From a virus, in the IMG/VR virus record IMGVR_UViG_3300048930_000153, positions 1 to 38,904 of that record: a stretch of DNA of 38,904 bases. One strand, 5' to 3'. Below are positions 1 to 7,563 of the stretch, piece by piece. The stretch's first letter is position 1, and every line of letters starts with the position of its first letter. The notes beneath the pieces were generated by a model that saw only the letters and a list, made by a program, of their open reading frames with translations, did not search any database and was not told where the DNA came from. Both the position numbers and the translations under genes were made by a program.

Positions 1-243
1 TTCTTTAAAGATTACGGGAGGGCGTGCGGTCATTGGGGGCAGTGGCAAGATGCTGGGGATTGCCCTGCGGCACCTGAAACCCACCCACAACGTCCCGGAT
101 GGTCGTGGAAGGAAACACGGTCTCCTTCTGAATGCCTTGGATCACCTCGATTCGCTTACTTCAATCTTTGGGATTCCATCCACGGCAAAGACAGTTGGGC
201 TGCCAACCCCTACGTGTGGGTGATTGAGTTTAGGAGGGTGAAA
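1..243 (+). repeat. Left copy of 243-bp near-terminal direct repeat
   Basis: Bases 1-243 match 37887-38129 with one mismatch (C128 versus T38014). The match ends at 243/38129 and the sequences differ completely afterwards. The left limit cannot be seen because the window starts here. The repeat lies inside the 3' part of the ASCH-like gene. Confidence 0.95.
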
Positions 244-255
244 GGAGTGCGATGA
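1..255 (+). CDS. ASCH-like phage protein, C-terminal fragment (5' end outside window)
   Basis: The open frame runs from base 1 to TGA at 253-255 and encodes the C-terminal 81 residues or so plus the tail GVR of a protein that is complete at 37398-38132. The two differ by one codon in the shared part (TCT Ser here, TTT Phe there, base 128). The last residues differ because the sequences diverge after base 243. ASCH-fold proteins are small RNA/nucleotide-binding or nucleoside-amidohydrolase-like proteins; the role in phages is unknown. The stop overlaps the ATG of the next gene at 252. Confidence 0.7.
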   Translation, partial: FFKDYGRACGHWGQWQDAGDCPAAPETHPQRPGWSWKETRSPSECLGSPRFAYFNLWDSIHGKDSWAANPYVWVIEFRRVKGVR

Positions 256-437
256 AAACCAGCCATAACTTCGCCAAGCGTGAATGGGTTCAATGTGGCA
301 ATGGCATTTGGTCGCATGTCAGCGGCGTAACAGCCAGGAGGATTTCGGAATGGCCTAGCAAGTGGCGGACGGGGTGCGGGCGGGTGTTTAGGACGTTTGG
401 GCAGATCAAGCAATGGGTGAAGGAGAGTGTGAAATGA
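252..437 (+). CDS. Small hypothetical protein (61 aa)
   Basis: Not recognised. The protein is basic and Trp-rich with no membrane segment. It starts at an ATG overlapping the TGA of the ASCH fragment (ATGA), preceded by a GGAG-type Shine-Dalgarno in AAAGGAGTGCG. Its stop overlaps the next start at 434. It belongs to a chain of tightly coupled small early genes, so expression probably depends on translational coupling. Confidence 0.6.
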   Translation: MKTSHNFAKREWVQCGNGIWSHVSGVTARRISEWPSKWRTGCGRVFRTFGQIKQWVKESVK

Positions 438-787
438 GCAATACTGAAAGAGTTGCGTTCGCGTGCGTTGGCGCGCTTGTGGCGTTGGTTGTAATGGCCA
501 TCATGGCAACAGAAAGAGCCAGAGACAGGGTGAGTGAACTTGGCCAAGAAGCCATCCAGCTCGGATTTGCTCAGTACAACCCAACGAATGGGGTTTGGGA
601 GTGGAGAAGCGGAGATGAAACGATAACGAACTACGTTGCCGTAATTCAAACCAACCACGTTTCCAATTACAAGGACGGAATGGTTGCGGGAATGAGGATT
701 GGTTTTCTGGTTCACGCTCAGGGCAGAAACATTGAGGAGTTCATTGACGAGACCAAGAGCGAATGGGCGAAAGAGGATGCGAAATGA
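434..787 (+). CDS. Small membrane protein (117 aa)
   Basis: I chose ATG 434 rather than upstream in-frame starts because it overlaps the previous stop (ATGA) and follows AAGGAGAG. Residues of about 6-25 form one hydrophobic helix rich in Val, Ala and Ile. The remaining 90 residues are soluble and end in an acidic stretch. This predicts a single-pass inner-membrane protein with a cytoplasmic or periplasmic tail. No family recognised. Accessory functions such as superinfection exclusion are possible but unsupported. Confidence 0.65.
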   Translation: MSNTERVAFACVGALVALVVMAIMATERARDRVSELGQEAIQLGFAQYNPTNGVWEWRSGDETITNYVAVIQTNHVSNYKDGMVAGMRIGFLVHAQGRNIEEFIDETKSEWAKEDAK

Positions 788-987
788 GCAAATGGATATG
801 CCAGCATAAGGGGTGGTGGACGCTCGAAGATTTCGGCGCGGTTTGCCTAGAGAGGGATGGGTGGTGGTATTACAAAAGGCACGGATATCTATATTTTAGG
901 TACGATTGCGCTGAAAGTGGTCCACACAAAACCATGAAGCGAGCGATGAATGCTTGTGAGGATGAGCGAAGGAGGAAGCATGACTGA
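784..987 (+). CDS. Trp/Tyr-rich hypothetical protein (67 aa)
   Basis: Not recognised. The ATG at 784 overlaps the previous TGA. The protein is rich in Trp, Tyr and Cys (CQH near residue 7, CLE near residue 23) and has a basic, Arg-rich C-terminus. No membrane segment is seen. It is part of the small-gene chain upstream of the SNF2 helicase. Confidence 0.6.
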   Translation: MSKWICQHKGWWTLEDFGAVCLERDGWWYYKRHGYLYFRYDCAESGPHKTMKRAMNACEDERRRKHD

Positions 988-1249
988 TGAGCAATGCAGG
1001 GCGACGGTTGAGATCGCCATCAAGCGCGGGTTCTGCTCGCTTGCGGTTCCGTGGCCAAAGGTAGTCGAGAGAGCGATCAAGAGAGGGTTATGCTCAAAGC
1101 CGAAGAACGCCAAGCCAGTGCCAATCAGCATCGGCAAAGACCCAAGGGGCAATCGGTACGCGACGCCAGAGGATGCGAAGAGGGCTCATGTGATATATAT
1201 GAGGGATTATCGTAAGAGGTGGAAGGAAGCGAGGAAGGCGAGGAAATGA
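980..1249 (+). CDS. Basic hypothetical protein (89 aa)
   Basis: The ATG at 980 follows a GGAGG-type Shine-Dalgarno (968-975) and lies just before the stop of the previous gene. The protein is highly basic. It carries two similar short motifs, AIKRGFCS and AIKRGLCS, about 24 residues apart, which suggests a small internal duplication. The C-terminus is a Lys/Arg helix (WKEARKARK). It could bind nucleic acid, but that is inference from charge only. Confidence 0.6.
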   Translation: MTDEQCRATVEIAIKRGFCSLAVPWPKVVERAIKRGLCSKPKNAKPVPISIGKDPRGNRYATPEDAKRAHVIYMRDYRKRWKEARKARK

Positions 1250-2616
1250 AAAACAACCAACCAATGAAGCAAGTCAGCTACGCAGACTTCCTTGAGCGCA
1301 AGACTCAACTAGGGAGCCAAGATGGGTTCAAGCCTCTATGGATGCCGGACTTCCTGTTTCCGTTTCAGCGCGCGCTGACGACTTGGGCAATCGAGAAAGG
1401 TCGTTGCGCCATCTTCGCTGATTGCGGGCTTGGCAAGACTCCAATGCAGCTTGTGTGGGCGCAAAACGTCGTTGAGAAAACCAATAAGCCGGTCCTTATT
1501 CTGACCCCGCTTTCAGTTGGTGCGCAGACTGTCCGCGAGGCCGAGAAGTTTAGTGTCGAGTCAAAGCAATCTCGCAATGGGTCAATACCATCCAAGATCG
1601 TCGTCACCAACTACCAGCAACTCCACAAGTTCGATTGGAAGGAGTTCGGTGGGGTTGTGTGTGATGAATCCAGCATCATTAAGAGCTTCGATGGGGCGAT
1701 CAAAACCCAGGTGACGGACTTCATGCGGAAGCTGCCCTACCGATTACTTTGTACGGCAACGGCGGCTCCGAATGATTATATCGAGCTGGGGACTTCGAGT
1801 GAGGCGTTGGGTGAGTTGCGCAGAGTCGAAATGATGGCGCACTTCTTCAACCACGACGGCGGAGACACGTCGAAATGGAGACTAAAGAAGCACGCGGCTA
1901 AGGGCGCTTTCTGGCAATGGATCTGTTCATGGGCTAGGGCTATCCGAAGGCCAGAGGACATCGGGTTCAATGGTGACGAGTACATCCTACCAAAGCTAAC
2001 CACTGTGGAGCATGTCGTTTCCGCGACGGCGCCCAACCCCGAATATCTTTTCGACATGCCGGCGGTTGGACTTGATGAGCAACGCGCTGAAAGACGACGG
2101 ACAATCAATGAGCGATGCGAAATGGCCGCGAGCCTGATCAATTCGACCAACAAGCCGGCGTTGGCGTGGTGCCATCTTAATGAAGAAGGGAGCATGATAA
2201 CCAAGATGATTCCCGGCGCCGTGGAGGTTTGCGGGTCGGATTCTGACGAGTTCAAGGAGAAGACATTTGAAGCGTTTTGTGCTGGTGAAATCCGCGTCAT
2301 TGTCACCAAGCCAACTATTGCCGGAATGGGGCTAAACTTTCAGCATTGCGCCCATCAGACATTCTTCCCGTCGCATTCCTTTGAGCAATGGTATCAGAGC
2401 ATCAGGAGGAGTTGGCGGTTCGGGCAGAAAAACCCCGTCAGAATCGACGTGATTTCAAGCGCCGGCGAATCAGGCGTGTTGAACAACATGAAACGCAAGG
2501 CTGACCAAGCCAACGAGATGTTTGCAAAGATGGTCGAGCTAATTAACCACGAGCTTAAGATTCAAAAACACCAACCTCACACAACCCCGACCAAAACACC
2601 AACATGGCTATCCTGA
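1246..2616 (+). CDS. SNF2-type DEAD/DEAH helicase (456 aa)
   Basis: Superfamily 2 ATPase. A Q-motif-like FQ sits near residue 40, Walker A GLGKT at 61-65, DExx box DES at 140-142, motif III TATAAP near 170, and motifs V-VI in the C-terminal third (GMGLNF, then QSIRRSWRFGQ with two arginines). This short SNF2 architecture is common in phages, where the gene often precedes a DNA methyltransferase. Here it overlaps one by 13 nt. Likely roles are DNA translocation or remodelling during replication or modification; the substrate is unknown. The start at ATG 1246 overlaps the previous stop and has a GAGG Shine-Dalgarno. Confidence 0.88.
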   Translation: MKNNQPMKQVSYADFLERKTQLGSQDGFKPLWMPDFLFPFQRALTTWAIEKGRCAIFADCGLGKTPMQLVWAQNVVEKTNKPVLILTPLSVGAQTVREAEKFSVESKQSRNGSIPSKIVVTNYQQLHKFDWKEFGGVVCDESSIIKSFDGAIKTQVTDFMRKLPYRLLCTATAAPNDYIELGTSSEALGELRRVEMMAHFFNHDGGDTSKWRLKKHAAKGAFWQWICSWARAIRRPEDIGFNGDEYILPKLTTVEHVVSATAPNPEYLFDMPAVGLDEQRAERRRTINERCEMAASLINSTNKPALAWCHLNEEGSMITKMIPGAVEVCGSDSDEFKEKTFEAFCAGEIRVIVTKPTIAGMGLNFQHCAHQTFFPSHSFEQWYQSIRRSWRFGQKNPVRIDVISSAGESGVLNNMKRKADQANEMFAKMVELINHELKIQKHQPHTTPTKTPTWLS

Positions 2617-3530
2617 ACCAAGCAATCGAAGAAAAGTATGCGATCTACAACGGCGATTGCATTGAAGTGATGCGAGACCTTCCTAGTGCATCTGTTCACT
2701 TCTCGATTTTCTCTCCACCTTTTGCGGATCTCTACTGCTACTCGGACAGCCCAATGGACCTTGGGAACTGCAAGAACTATGAGGAGTTCTTTATTCACTT
2801 CGGATTTGTCGTTAAGCAACTGGCGCGGATAATCAAGCAGGGAAGAAACTGCGCAGTTCATTGCATGGACATTCCAGCCATGAAAGAGCGGGATGGGTTC
2901 ATTGGCATCAAGGACTTCTCTGGGGACATCATCCGGCTCTTTCAAGAACACGGCTTCATTTATCATTCCCGGCATACCATTTGGAAAGATCCCTTGATTG
3001 AGGCGACGCGCACGAAGGCGCTTGGGCTTATGCACAAGCAACTCCAGAAGGACAGCATCATGAGCCGATCAGGGCTTCCTGATTACTTGCTTTGCTTTCG
3101 GAATGCCGGGGCGAACGAAACGCCAATCACCCACCCGGACGGACTGACAACCTACGCCGGGAGCGACACGATACCTCGCGCCGAAGGAATTAAGCGGTCA
3201 CATAACATTTGGCGAGCATACGCCTCCCCAGTGTGGATGGACATTCGACAAACAAACACACTGAACGCGAAATGCGCCCGCGATGCTGACGACGAGAAGC
3301 ATCTTTGCCCCCTCCAACTCGACGTAATCGAGCGAGCCTGCGTGCTGTGGAGCAACCCTGGTGAAATCGTGTTCACCCCATTCATGGGCGTCGGAAGTGA
3401 GGCGTATGGCGCTGTTATCAACGGAAGGAAGGCGATTGGGGTTGAACTGAAGCCGGCGTATTACAATCAAGCCGTACTCAATTTGGCGTCAGCAGCTAGC
3501 CACACAGAGCAGGAGTTGATTACGGTATGA
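2604..3530 (+). CDS. DNA N4/N6 methyltransferase (308 aa)
   Basis: Amino-methyltransferase of the beta arrangement. Catalytic motif IV SPPF is at residues 37-40, and the AdoMet-binding motif FMGVGS is near the C-terminus (about 259-264), followed by the typical IGVEL strand. It would transfer methyl from AdoMet to cytosine N4 or adenine N6; SPPF is seen in both classes. No cognate restriction enzyme is visible, so an orphan phage methylase protecting progeny DNA is likely. It starts inside the SNF2 gene (13-nt overlap), so the two are co-translated. Confidence 0.88.
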   Translation: MAILNQAIEEKYAIYNGDCIEVMRDLPSASVHFSIFSPPFADLYCYSDSPMDLGNCKNYEEFFIHFGFVVKQLARIIKQGRNCAVHCMDIPAMKERDGFIGIKDFSGDIIRLFQEHGFIYHSRHTIWKDPLIEATRTKALGLMHKQLQKDSIMSRSGLPDYLLCFRNAGANETPITHPDGLTTYAGSDTIPRAEGIKRSHNIWRAYASPVWMDIRQTNTLNAKCARDADDEKHLCPLQLDVIERACVLWSNPGEIVFTPFMGVGSEAYGAVINGRKAIGVELKPAYYNQAVLNLASAASHTEQELITV

Positions 3531-3823
3531 ATACCATATTCTCCGCATACTGCGCCTGCGCCATCTGCTGCGGGCAATGGGCCGACGGACTAACCGCCAG
3601 CAACACCAAACCAATCCAAGGAATCACCATCGCTGGACCGCGCTCAATCCCACTCGGGACTCGTGTTTTGGTTTCGATTCCAGGATACTCCACCAACGCG
3701 ATGATCGTGCAGGATAGGATGGCGAAGAAGTGGGATGGGAAACGGTGGGATGTGTATTTTCGGGACCATCAGGAGGCGAGGGGGTTTGGATTAAGGGTTG
3801 GGAAGGTGGAGGTGATGAGGTGA
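3527..3823 (+). CDS. 3D-domain double-psi beta-barrel protein (98 aa)
   Basis: The whole protein is one 3D domain as found in cell-wall-active double-psi beta-barrel proteins (MltA/RlpA-like). It has an N-terminal AYCACAICCG Cys cluster, TAS and PLGT turns, and the conserved Asp pattern VQDR and WDVYF followed by H and the terminal FGLR segment. Family members act on peptidoglycan. No signal peptide is seen, so release would need a holin (candidate at 21106). It is the best endolysin-like candidate here, although it sits far from the holin. The ATG overlaps the methylase stop. Confidence 0.75.
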   Translation: MNTIFSAYCACAICCGQWADGLTASNTKPIQGITIAGPRSIPLGTRVLVSIPGYSTNAMIVQDRMAKKWDGKRWDVYFRDHQEARGFGLRVGKVEVMR

Positions 3824-3969
3824 AGGCCAAAAACCCCACGACATGCAGCGACTGCCATCACTGGTGGAAGCTTGAGAATCGACGGGGAGGGTTCTGTAAT
3901 TACTGGTGGTCGATTAAAAGACCCAACGCTCATTGCTTAGTGTGGATGAAAAGGAGGAAGGAAAAATGA
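3820..3969 (+). CDS. Mini zinc-finger-like protein (49 aa)
   Basis: I chose GTG 3820 because it overlaps the previous TGA and lies 7 nt after GGAGG (3808-3812). The protein has CSDCHHWW near the N-terminus and two further Cys (GFCNYWW and AHCLVW), plausibly a four-Cys/His metal site. No family recognised. It overlaps the next ATG at 3966. Confidence 0.6.
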   Translation: MKAKNPTTCSDCHHWWKLENRRGGFCNYWWSIKRPNAHCLVWMKRRKEK

Positions 3970-4328
3970 ACCTCCCCATGCAACCCGACGAGGTTCGCGC
4001 CTTCGTCAAGCGCGAGGGCATAACGCTGCGGGAGAATGATTGGAGCGGATCGGCTGGCAGGAAGACGGACAAGAGGCGATACAAAACCTATTACGCAAGC
4101 GATGCGGAGAAGCGGCGGGCAATCTCAATCCGGCGCATGATGTGGGGTAGGAAGCAGACGAGTGGGGTTTGTGCTTGCGGTAGGCCAGCGACAGTAAGGA
4201 CCGGGGGGGCTGGGGTGTCGTTTGTGTGCGATAGGTGCCTATTGTGGGAGCGCGAATACTACGACACGAGGAGGAGGGGTAGGACTATAATGACGAGCGA
4301 GGAAAGGAAGGAGCAAGATGGGAACTAA
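3966..4328 (+). CDS. Zinc-ribbon hypothetical protein (120 aa)
   Basis: ATG 3966 has AGGAGGAAGG upstream and overlaps the previous stop. The protein is basic. A C-terminal CxC...CxxC ribbon (CACG near 71, CDRC near 90) should bind zinc, and the chain ends in an Arg-rich helix. Likely nucleic-acid binding by inference. It overlaps the next gene by 11 nt. Confidence 0.65.
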   Translation: MNLPMQPDEVRAFVKREGITLRENDWSGSAGRKTDKRRYKTYYASDAEKRRAISIRRMMWGRKQTSGVCACGRPATVRTGGAGVSFVCDRCLLWEREYYDTRRRGRTIMTSEERKEQDGN

Positions 4329-4749
4329 TTATTACCACATAACACAGGTTGGGAACGTGTGCGAGCATTGCGTCAAGGGTGAGCGCGAAGAGCGCAGGCA
4401 CATTGGGAAGTCTAGTGCGGGATGGTGCTTTTCTCTGAGAGTGTATCCAGAGGATGGGATTACAGGGTTGGATGACTGGAAGAAGGAGTGGGCGAAGGGT
4501 GGGGAGATTGTGGATGAGTACGGGGATGATTTCAATGCGGAGACCATGCGTCTAATCATTGCAGAGCGGCATGGCAGAGTGTGGAATGAGAGGGATTGGG
4601 ACCTGATGGGATACACAGATGAGGCCGATTTCCACGCCAAGAACCACAGCGAGCGAGGGCCTGGCAACTTATTGAGGCACAGGCGCGACAGGTTCTGCGT
4701 TGGGCATGGAGAGGGGACCTGGGATCTTGTGGTGGGGGAGTTTTCATGA
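4318..4749 (+). CDS. Conserved phage protein of the MGTNYY type (143 aa)
   Basis: It begins with the MGTNYY start, followed by a CEHC motif and HIGKSSAGWCFSL. I recognise this N-terminal signature from many phage proteins of unknown function. The N-terminal Cys pair with the His may bind a metal. The middle is acidic and ends before a basic RHRRDR segment. Start ATG 4318 is 6 nt after AAGGAG. No catalytic function can be assigned. Confidence 0.7.
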   Translation: MGTNYYHITQVGNVCEHCVKGEREERRHIGKSSAGWCFSLRVYPEDGITGLDDWKKEWAKGGEIVDEYGDDFNAETMRLIIAERHGRVWNERDWDLMGYTDEADFHAKNHSERGPGNLLRHRRDRFCVGHGEGTWDLVVGEFS

Positions 4750-4967
4750 ATGACATATCAGCTAACGATTGGATTGAGGCGCAGACTAAAGCGATGGAAG
4801 GAGAGTTTGGATGCAGCAGGCCAAGTCCGCGCAACTGGGCGATGGGGTTTGAGCGAAGGGCCAAGCCAAAGGCCAAGCCAAGGGCTAAGCCTAAGAGGGC
4901 TGAGGTGAAGGATGGCGGGGTTGTTGCGAGTGGGGATGGGTGGTGCGTGAGGAGGGGCGACGGATGA
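4746..4967 (+). CDS. Small basic protein with KPKA repeats (73 aa)
   Basis: The ATG at 4746 overlaps the previous stop. The N-terminal half is ordinary. Residues of about 38-50 are an Ala-Lys-Pro repeat encoded by three 12-bp tandem units (4857-4892). Such Lys/Pro tails often bind DNA nonspecifically. It sits just upstream of the packaging genes. Function unknown. Confidence 0.55.
   Translation: MNDISANDWIEAQTKAMEGEFGCSRPSPRNWAMGFERRAKPKAKPRAKPKRAEVKDGGVVASGDGWCVRRGDG
4857..4892 (+). repeat. Three 12-bp tandem repeats (AGGGCCAAGCCA-like)
   Basis: Units start at 4857, 4869 and 4881 (AGGGCCAAGCCA, AAGGCCAAGCCA, AGGGCTAAGCCT). They lie in frame in the 4746 gene and encode the Lys-Pro repeat. 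Confidence 0.8.
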
Positions 4968-5092
4968 ATGCACTAGGCAAAACTTGCCCACTAGCGCAAT
5001 CAGCTAGGCAAAAACTGCCTAAAGGAATCTTTTGCCTAGTTGGAGAAGGTTGCGGGTTAGGACCCTGGTTGGCAGTTCCTGTGAAACCATGA
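4964..5092 (+). CDS. Hidden 42-aa ORF between early genes and TerS
   Basis: The frame runs from ATG 4964 (overlapping the TGA of the previous gene) to TGA 5090-5092 (overlapping the ATG of TerS). It is preceded by GAGGAGG (4951-4956 region). This double ATGA coupling is the house style of the genome and supports translation, perhaps mainly to deliver ribosomes to TerS, whose own Shine-Dalgarno is weak. The product has several Gly and Cys residues and no family. Its codons contain the CTAGGCAA cluster, so the DNA sequence itself may be the selected feature. Confidence 0.5.
   Translation: MNALGKTCPLAQSARQKLPKGIFCLVGEGCGLGPWLAVPVKP
4973..5039. promoter_or_regulatory. Cluster of CTAGGCAA half-sites before TerS; candidate cos/pac or TerS-binding site
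   Basis: CTAGGCAAAA occurs at 4973-4982 and 5004-5013. Inverted copies are TTGCC at 4984-4988, TGCCTA at 5016-5021 and TTTTGCCTAG at 5030-5039. 5004-5013 and 5030-5039 form a perfect 10-bp inverted repeat. Shorter hairpins (4976-4980/4984-4988 and 5005-5010/5016-5021) nest inside. In lambda-type phages the packaging site lies just before the small terminase, exactly this position. Function is inferred from position and symmetry. A terminator is less likely because no T tract follows. Confidence 0.45.
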
Positions 5093-5538
5093 AAAATCCC
5101 TCAACACCACATAGACGACGCAGAAAACCACAACACCACAAGTTAAGGAAACCCGACATTGACGATGGAAACCTTGACGACGTTGACGACATTGAACCGA
5201 TGGGCGAACCCGTGGACACCGCCGGCCTATCCGAGCGCGACGGTCTCTACCGTGTCCAGCGCATGAGGCATGAGCACAAGCTGGCGTTAGAGCGCGGACG
5301 AGTCCTTGACCGCAGCGCCGTGGAGCGAGCGCTGGCCGAAGGGATGGCCCAGTTGTTCGGTGCGCTGGACCGCCTCTTCTGCGCGGAGTTCCCGGCGCTT
5401 GGGAAGGGCCTCTCAGAGCGCGAACTCCGCGCCCTCGCGCGGAAACAGATCGAGGAGCTTAAGCGAAACTTGCGCGAGTCCCTATCGACCAGGCGAATGC
5501 AGTTAGAGCAACAGCGGGTAAAGGGCCAGCCGGCGTAA
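5089..5538 (+). CDS. Terminase small subunit, putative (149 aa)
   Basis: It lies directly before the large terminase, whose ATG overlaps this TAA by 1 nt. The first 20 residues are very basic (RRRRK). A short acidic stretch follows, and the C-terminal two-thirds is helical and charged with a long final coiled-coil-like helix. That fits small terminase subunits, which recognise the packaging site and recruit the motor. I chose ATG 5089 because it overlaps the stop of the 4964 ORF; an upstream TTG at 5032 is unlikely. The assignment rests mainly on position and length. Confidence 0.65.
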   Translation: MKNPSTPHRRRRKPQHHKLRKPDIDDGNLDDVDDIEPMGEPVDTAGLSERDGLYRVQRMRHEHKLALERGRVLDRSAVERALAEGMAQLFGALDRLFCAEFPALGKGLSERELRALARKQIEELKRNLRESLSTRRMQLEQQRVKGQPA

Positions 5539-7340
5539 TGGACGACGAGGCGCAAACAATCCGCGCATGGGAAAAGGCGGTTCCGCCAGACCGCGCCACC
5601 GACCCAATCTCATGGGCTGAACAACACGTCCGCCTACCTGGATCCGCACGCTCCGACCGCTTCTCGCGCAGCATCACGCCATGGACCGCTGAGGTGCTGC
5701 GCTGCATTGACGACGACGTGACTCGCCGGGTGGTGTTCGCCAAGCCGATTCAAGCTGGCGGCTCCGTGGTTGGAGACATAGCCTTGTGTTATTGGGCAGC
5801 CAACAGCAGCAGCGGAGACATTCAATGCAACTGGCAAAACGACCTCCAGGCTGAGTCGCGCTGGGTGAAACGAATCGAGAAGATCCTCAAGTCGTGCAAG
5901 CCGGTCATGGCGCGATGGCCGGACCCAAGGGACAGGACTAAGATCAATAAGGGGCAGATCATCTTCCCCCATTGCAACCTGATGGTCCAAGGCGTCCACA
6001 CCGATCGGCGCGTGGCGTCAGACAGCATCAAATACCAGATCAACGAGGAGGTCCATGACGAGGCGGGATGGCTCACAGGCAGGCTCGCCCAAGCATTCGG
6101 TCGTCTCACGGCCTATTGGGATTCAATCTCGATTGTGATTTCCAACGCAGGCCGAGAAGGAAGCGAACTTCACAAGGAGTTTATCGCCGGCACGCAGGAG
6201 CATTGGGAGGTTCCGTGCCCAAGCTGTGGGCAATTCCACGTTCTCCGCACACAGTTCGACAAGAAACGTCCGGAGCTTGGAGGCTTGCGCTACGACGCCG
6301 ATGGCTGCCGGCGGGAGGACGGAACCTACGATTACAACAAGCTTGCGCCCACAGTGCGCTATCAAATGCCGTGCGGCTATGAGATGCCGGACGATATTGC
6401 CATCCGCCGCAAGATGTCGCTTGGCGGTCGGTATGGCGAGCCGCACAACACAGGCGCAACCAAGGAGACGCGCAGTTTTACTCTTGAGGCAGTGTCGGTG
6501 GACTACATCGCATTCCTGACATTGATTCAGGAAAAGCACACGGCGATTAGGGCAATGCGTCACGGCGACCCGGAGCCGTGGTTCCGATACCTCCGCGAGC
6601 GCGAATGCCGTTTCACGTCCGACGAGGACAGGCCATCAGTGAGCGTGGTCAAGCTCACAGAGGCTCGGAAGGTACGCGGAGGCATGGAGAACCGGGCGGC
6701 ACGCTTCGGCGCATTAGACCGGCAACGCGGGTCGCTAGCCGGCGGCGAGCTTCCTCACTGGTGGGCGGTGGTCCGCGACTTCGATGGGCGCGGAAACTCC
6801 CGGCTGGTATGGGAGGGCAAGCTCCTGACCGATGAGGACGTGGTGGACATGCTGCGCCGGATGGAAGTGCCGCCCAGGTGCGTCGTAGCTGACTCTGGGG
6901 ATGACACGGTGCATGTCTATCGGTTCTGCATGGCTAACGGATACAACGCCATCAAGGGCGACTCCCAAGACCTATTCGCCCATCCTGACGGTGGACGGAA
7001 GATTTACAGTCCCGAGAAACTGCTGGCCGCGATGTTAAACGCTCCGTTGTCCGGTCGGGAGATGATCGATGAACCACTGTTTTGGCACTACAGCAAGGCT
7101 GGAATCCGCGACCGGCTGCACTGGCTTAGGACATCAGGCGAGGTGGCGTGGGAGGTTCCTGACGACGTGAGCCGAGACTACCTGAACCACATGGACGCCG
7201 AGGAGCTTATTGAGCGCAAGGACCGCCTCGGTGCCATCGTCAAGGAATGGGTTCAGCGCAAGGCTCGAAACGATCTTTTCGTCTGCGAATGCTACATCGC
7301 CATGATGGCCGACATTGGAGGTTTCTTTGCCGCACGATGA
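5538..7340 (+). CDS. Terminase large subunit, GpA-like (600 aa)
   Basis: Packaging ATPase/nuclease of the lambda GpA family. It has a degenerate Walker A at residues 69-77 (KPIQAGGSV), Walker B-like YQINEEVHDE near 167-175, a CPSCG Cys pair at 227-230, and nuclease-domain aspartates in ALDRQ (about 394) and VADSGDD (about 452). A length near 600 aa is normal for the family. It pumps DNA into proheads and cuts the concatemer. GpA-type motors go mostly with cos cutting but also occur in headful phages. Confidence 0.93.
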   Translation: MDDEAQTIRAWEKAVPPDRATDPISWAEQHVRLPGSARSDRFSRSITPWTAEVLRCIDDDVTRRVVFAKPIQAGGSVVGDIALCYWAANSSSGDIQCNWQNDLQAESRWVKRIEKILKSCKPVMARWPDPRDRTKINKGQIIFPHCNLMVQGVHTDRRVASDSIKYQINEEVHDEAGWLTGRLAQAFGRLTAYWDSISIVISNAGREGSELHKEFIAGTQEHWEVPCPSCGQFHVLRTQFDKKRPELGGLRYDADGCRREDGTYDYNKLAPTVRYQMPCGYEMPDDIAIRRKMSLGGRYGEPHNTGATKETRSFTLEAVSVDYIAFLTLIQEKHTAIRAMRHGDPEPWFRYLRERECRFTSDEDRPSVSVVKLTEARKVRGGMENRAARFGALDRQRGSLAGGELPHWWAVVRDFDGRGNSRLVWEGKLLTDEDVVDMLRRMEVPPRCVVADSGDDTVHVYRFCMANGYNAIKGDSQDLFAHPDGGRKIYSPEKLLAAMLNAPLSGREMIDEPLFWHYSKAGIRDRLHWLRTSGEVAWEVPDDVSRDYLNHMDAEELIERKDRLGAIVKEWVQRKARNDLFVCECYIAMMADIGGFFAAR

Positions 7341-7530
7341 CATCCCCGAGAATTGGGACCGCCTGCTTTCGCGGTCGGAGCTAGCTGGTGAATTAGGCCG
7401 CGCAGTCTCCTACGTTGACGCCATGATTCGGCGCGGGTTCCGCATGATTGGCGGACGCTCCACTATCCGCCTCGCGTTGGAATGGCTCGCTGAAAACCCC
7501 AAGCCAAGGTCTGGCGAAAGTAAACGGTAG
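7327..7530 (+). CDS. Small wHTH/HTH-like protein after terminase (67 aa)
   Basis: I chose TTG 7327 because GGAGG (7317-7321) lies 5 nt before it; TTG 7315 is the in-frame alternative. The sequence SRSELAGELGRAVSYVD followed by a short arm and GRSTIRLA resembles the winged-helix fold of MerR/Nu1/excisionase-like proteins. It may be a second DNA-recognition subunit for packaging or a late regulator. It overlaps TerL by 14 nt. Confidence 0.55.
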   Translation: MPHDDIPENWDRLLSRSELAGELGRAVSYVDAMIRRGFRMIGGRSTIRLALEWLAENPKPRSGESKR

Positions 7531-7563
7531 CGGGCGGGGTCCCACGGTAGTTGCAGGAACGGC

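Noticed and set aside
1-243. Plain assembly end-overlap of a circular contig
   Set aside because: The match stops abruptly and contains a substitution; a simple overlap should continue to the contig end.
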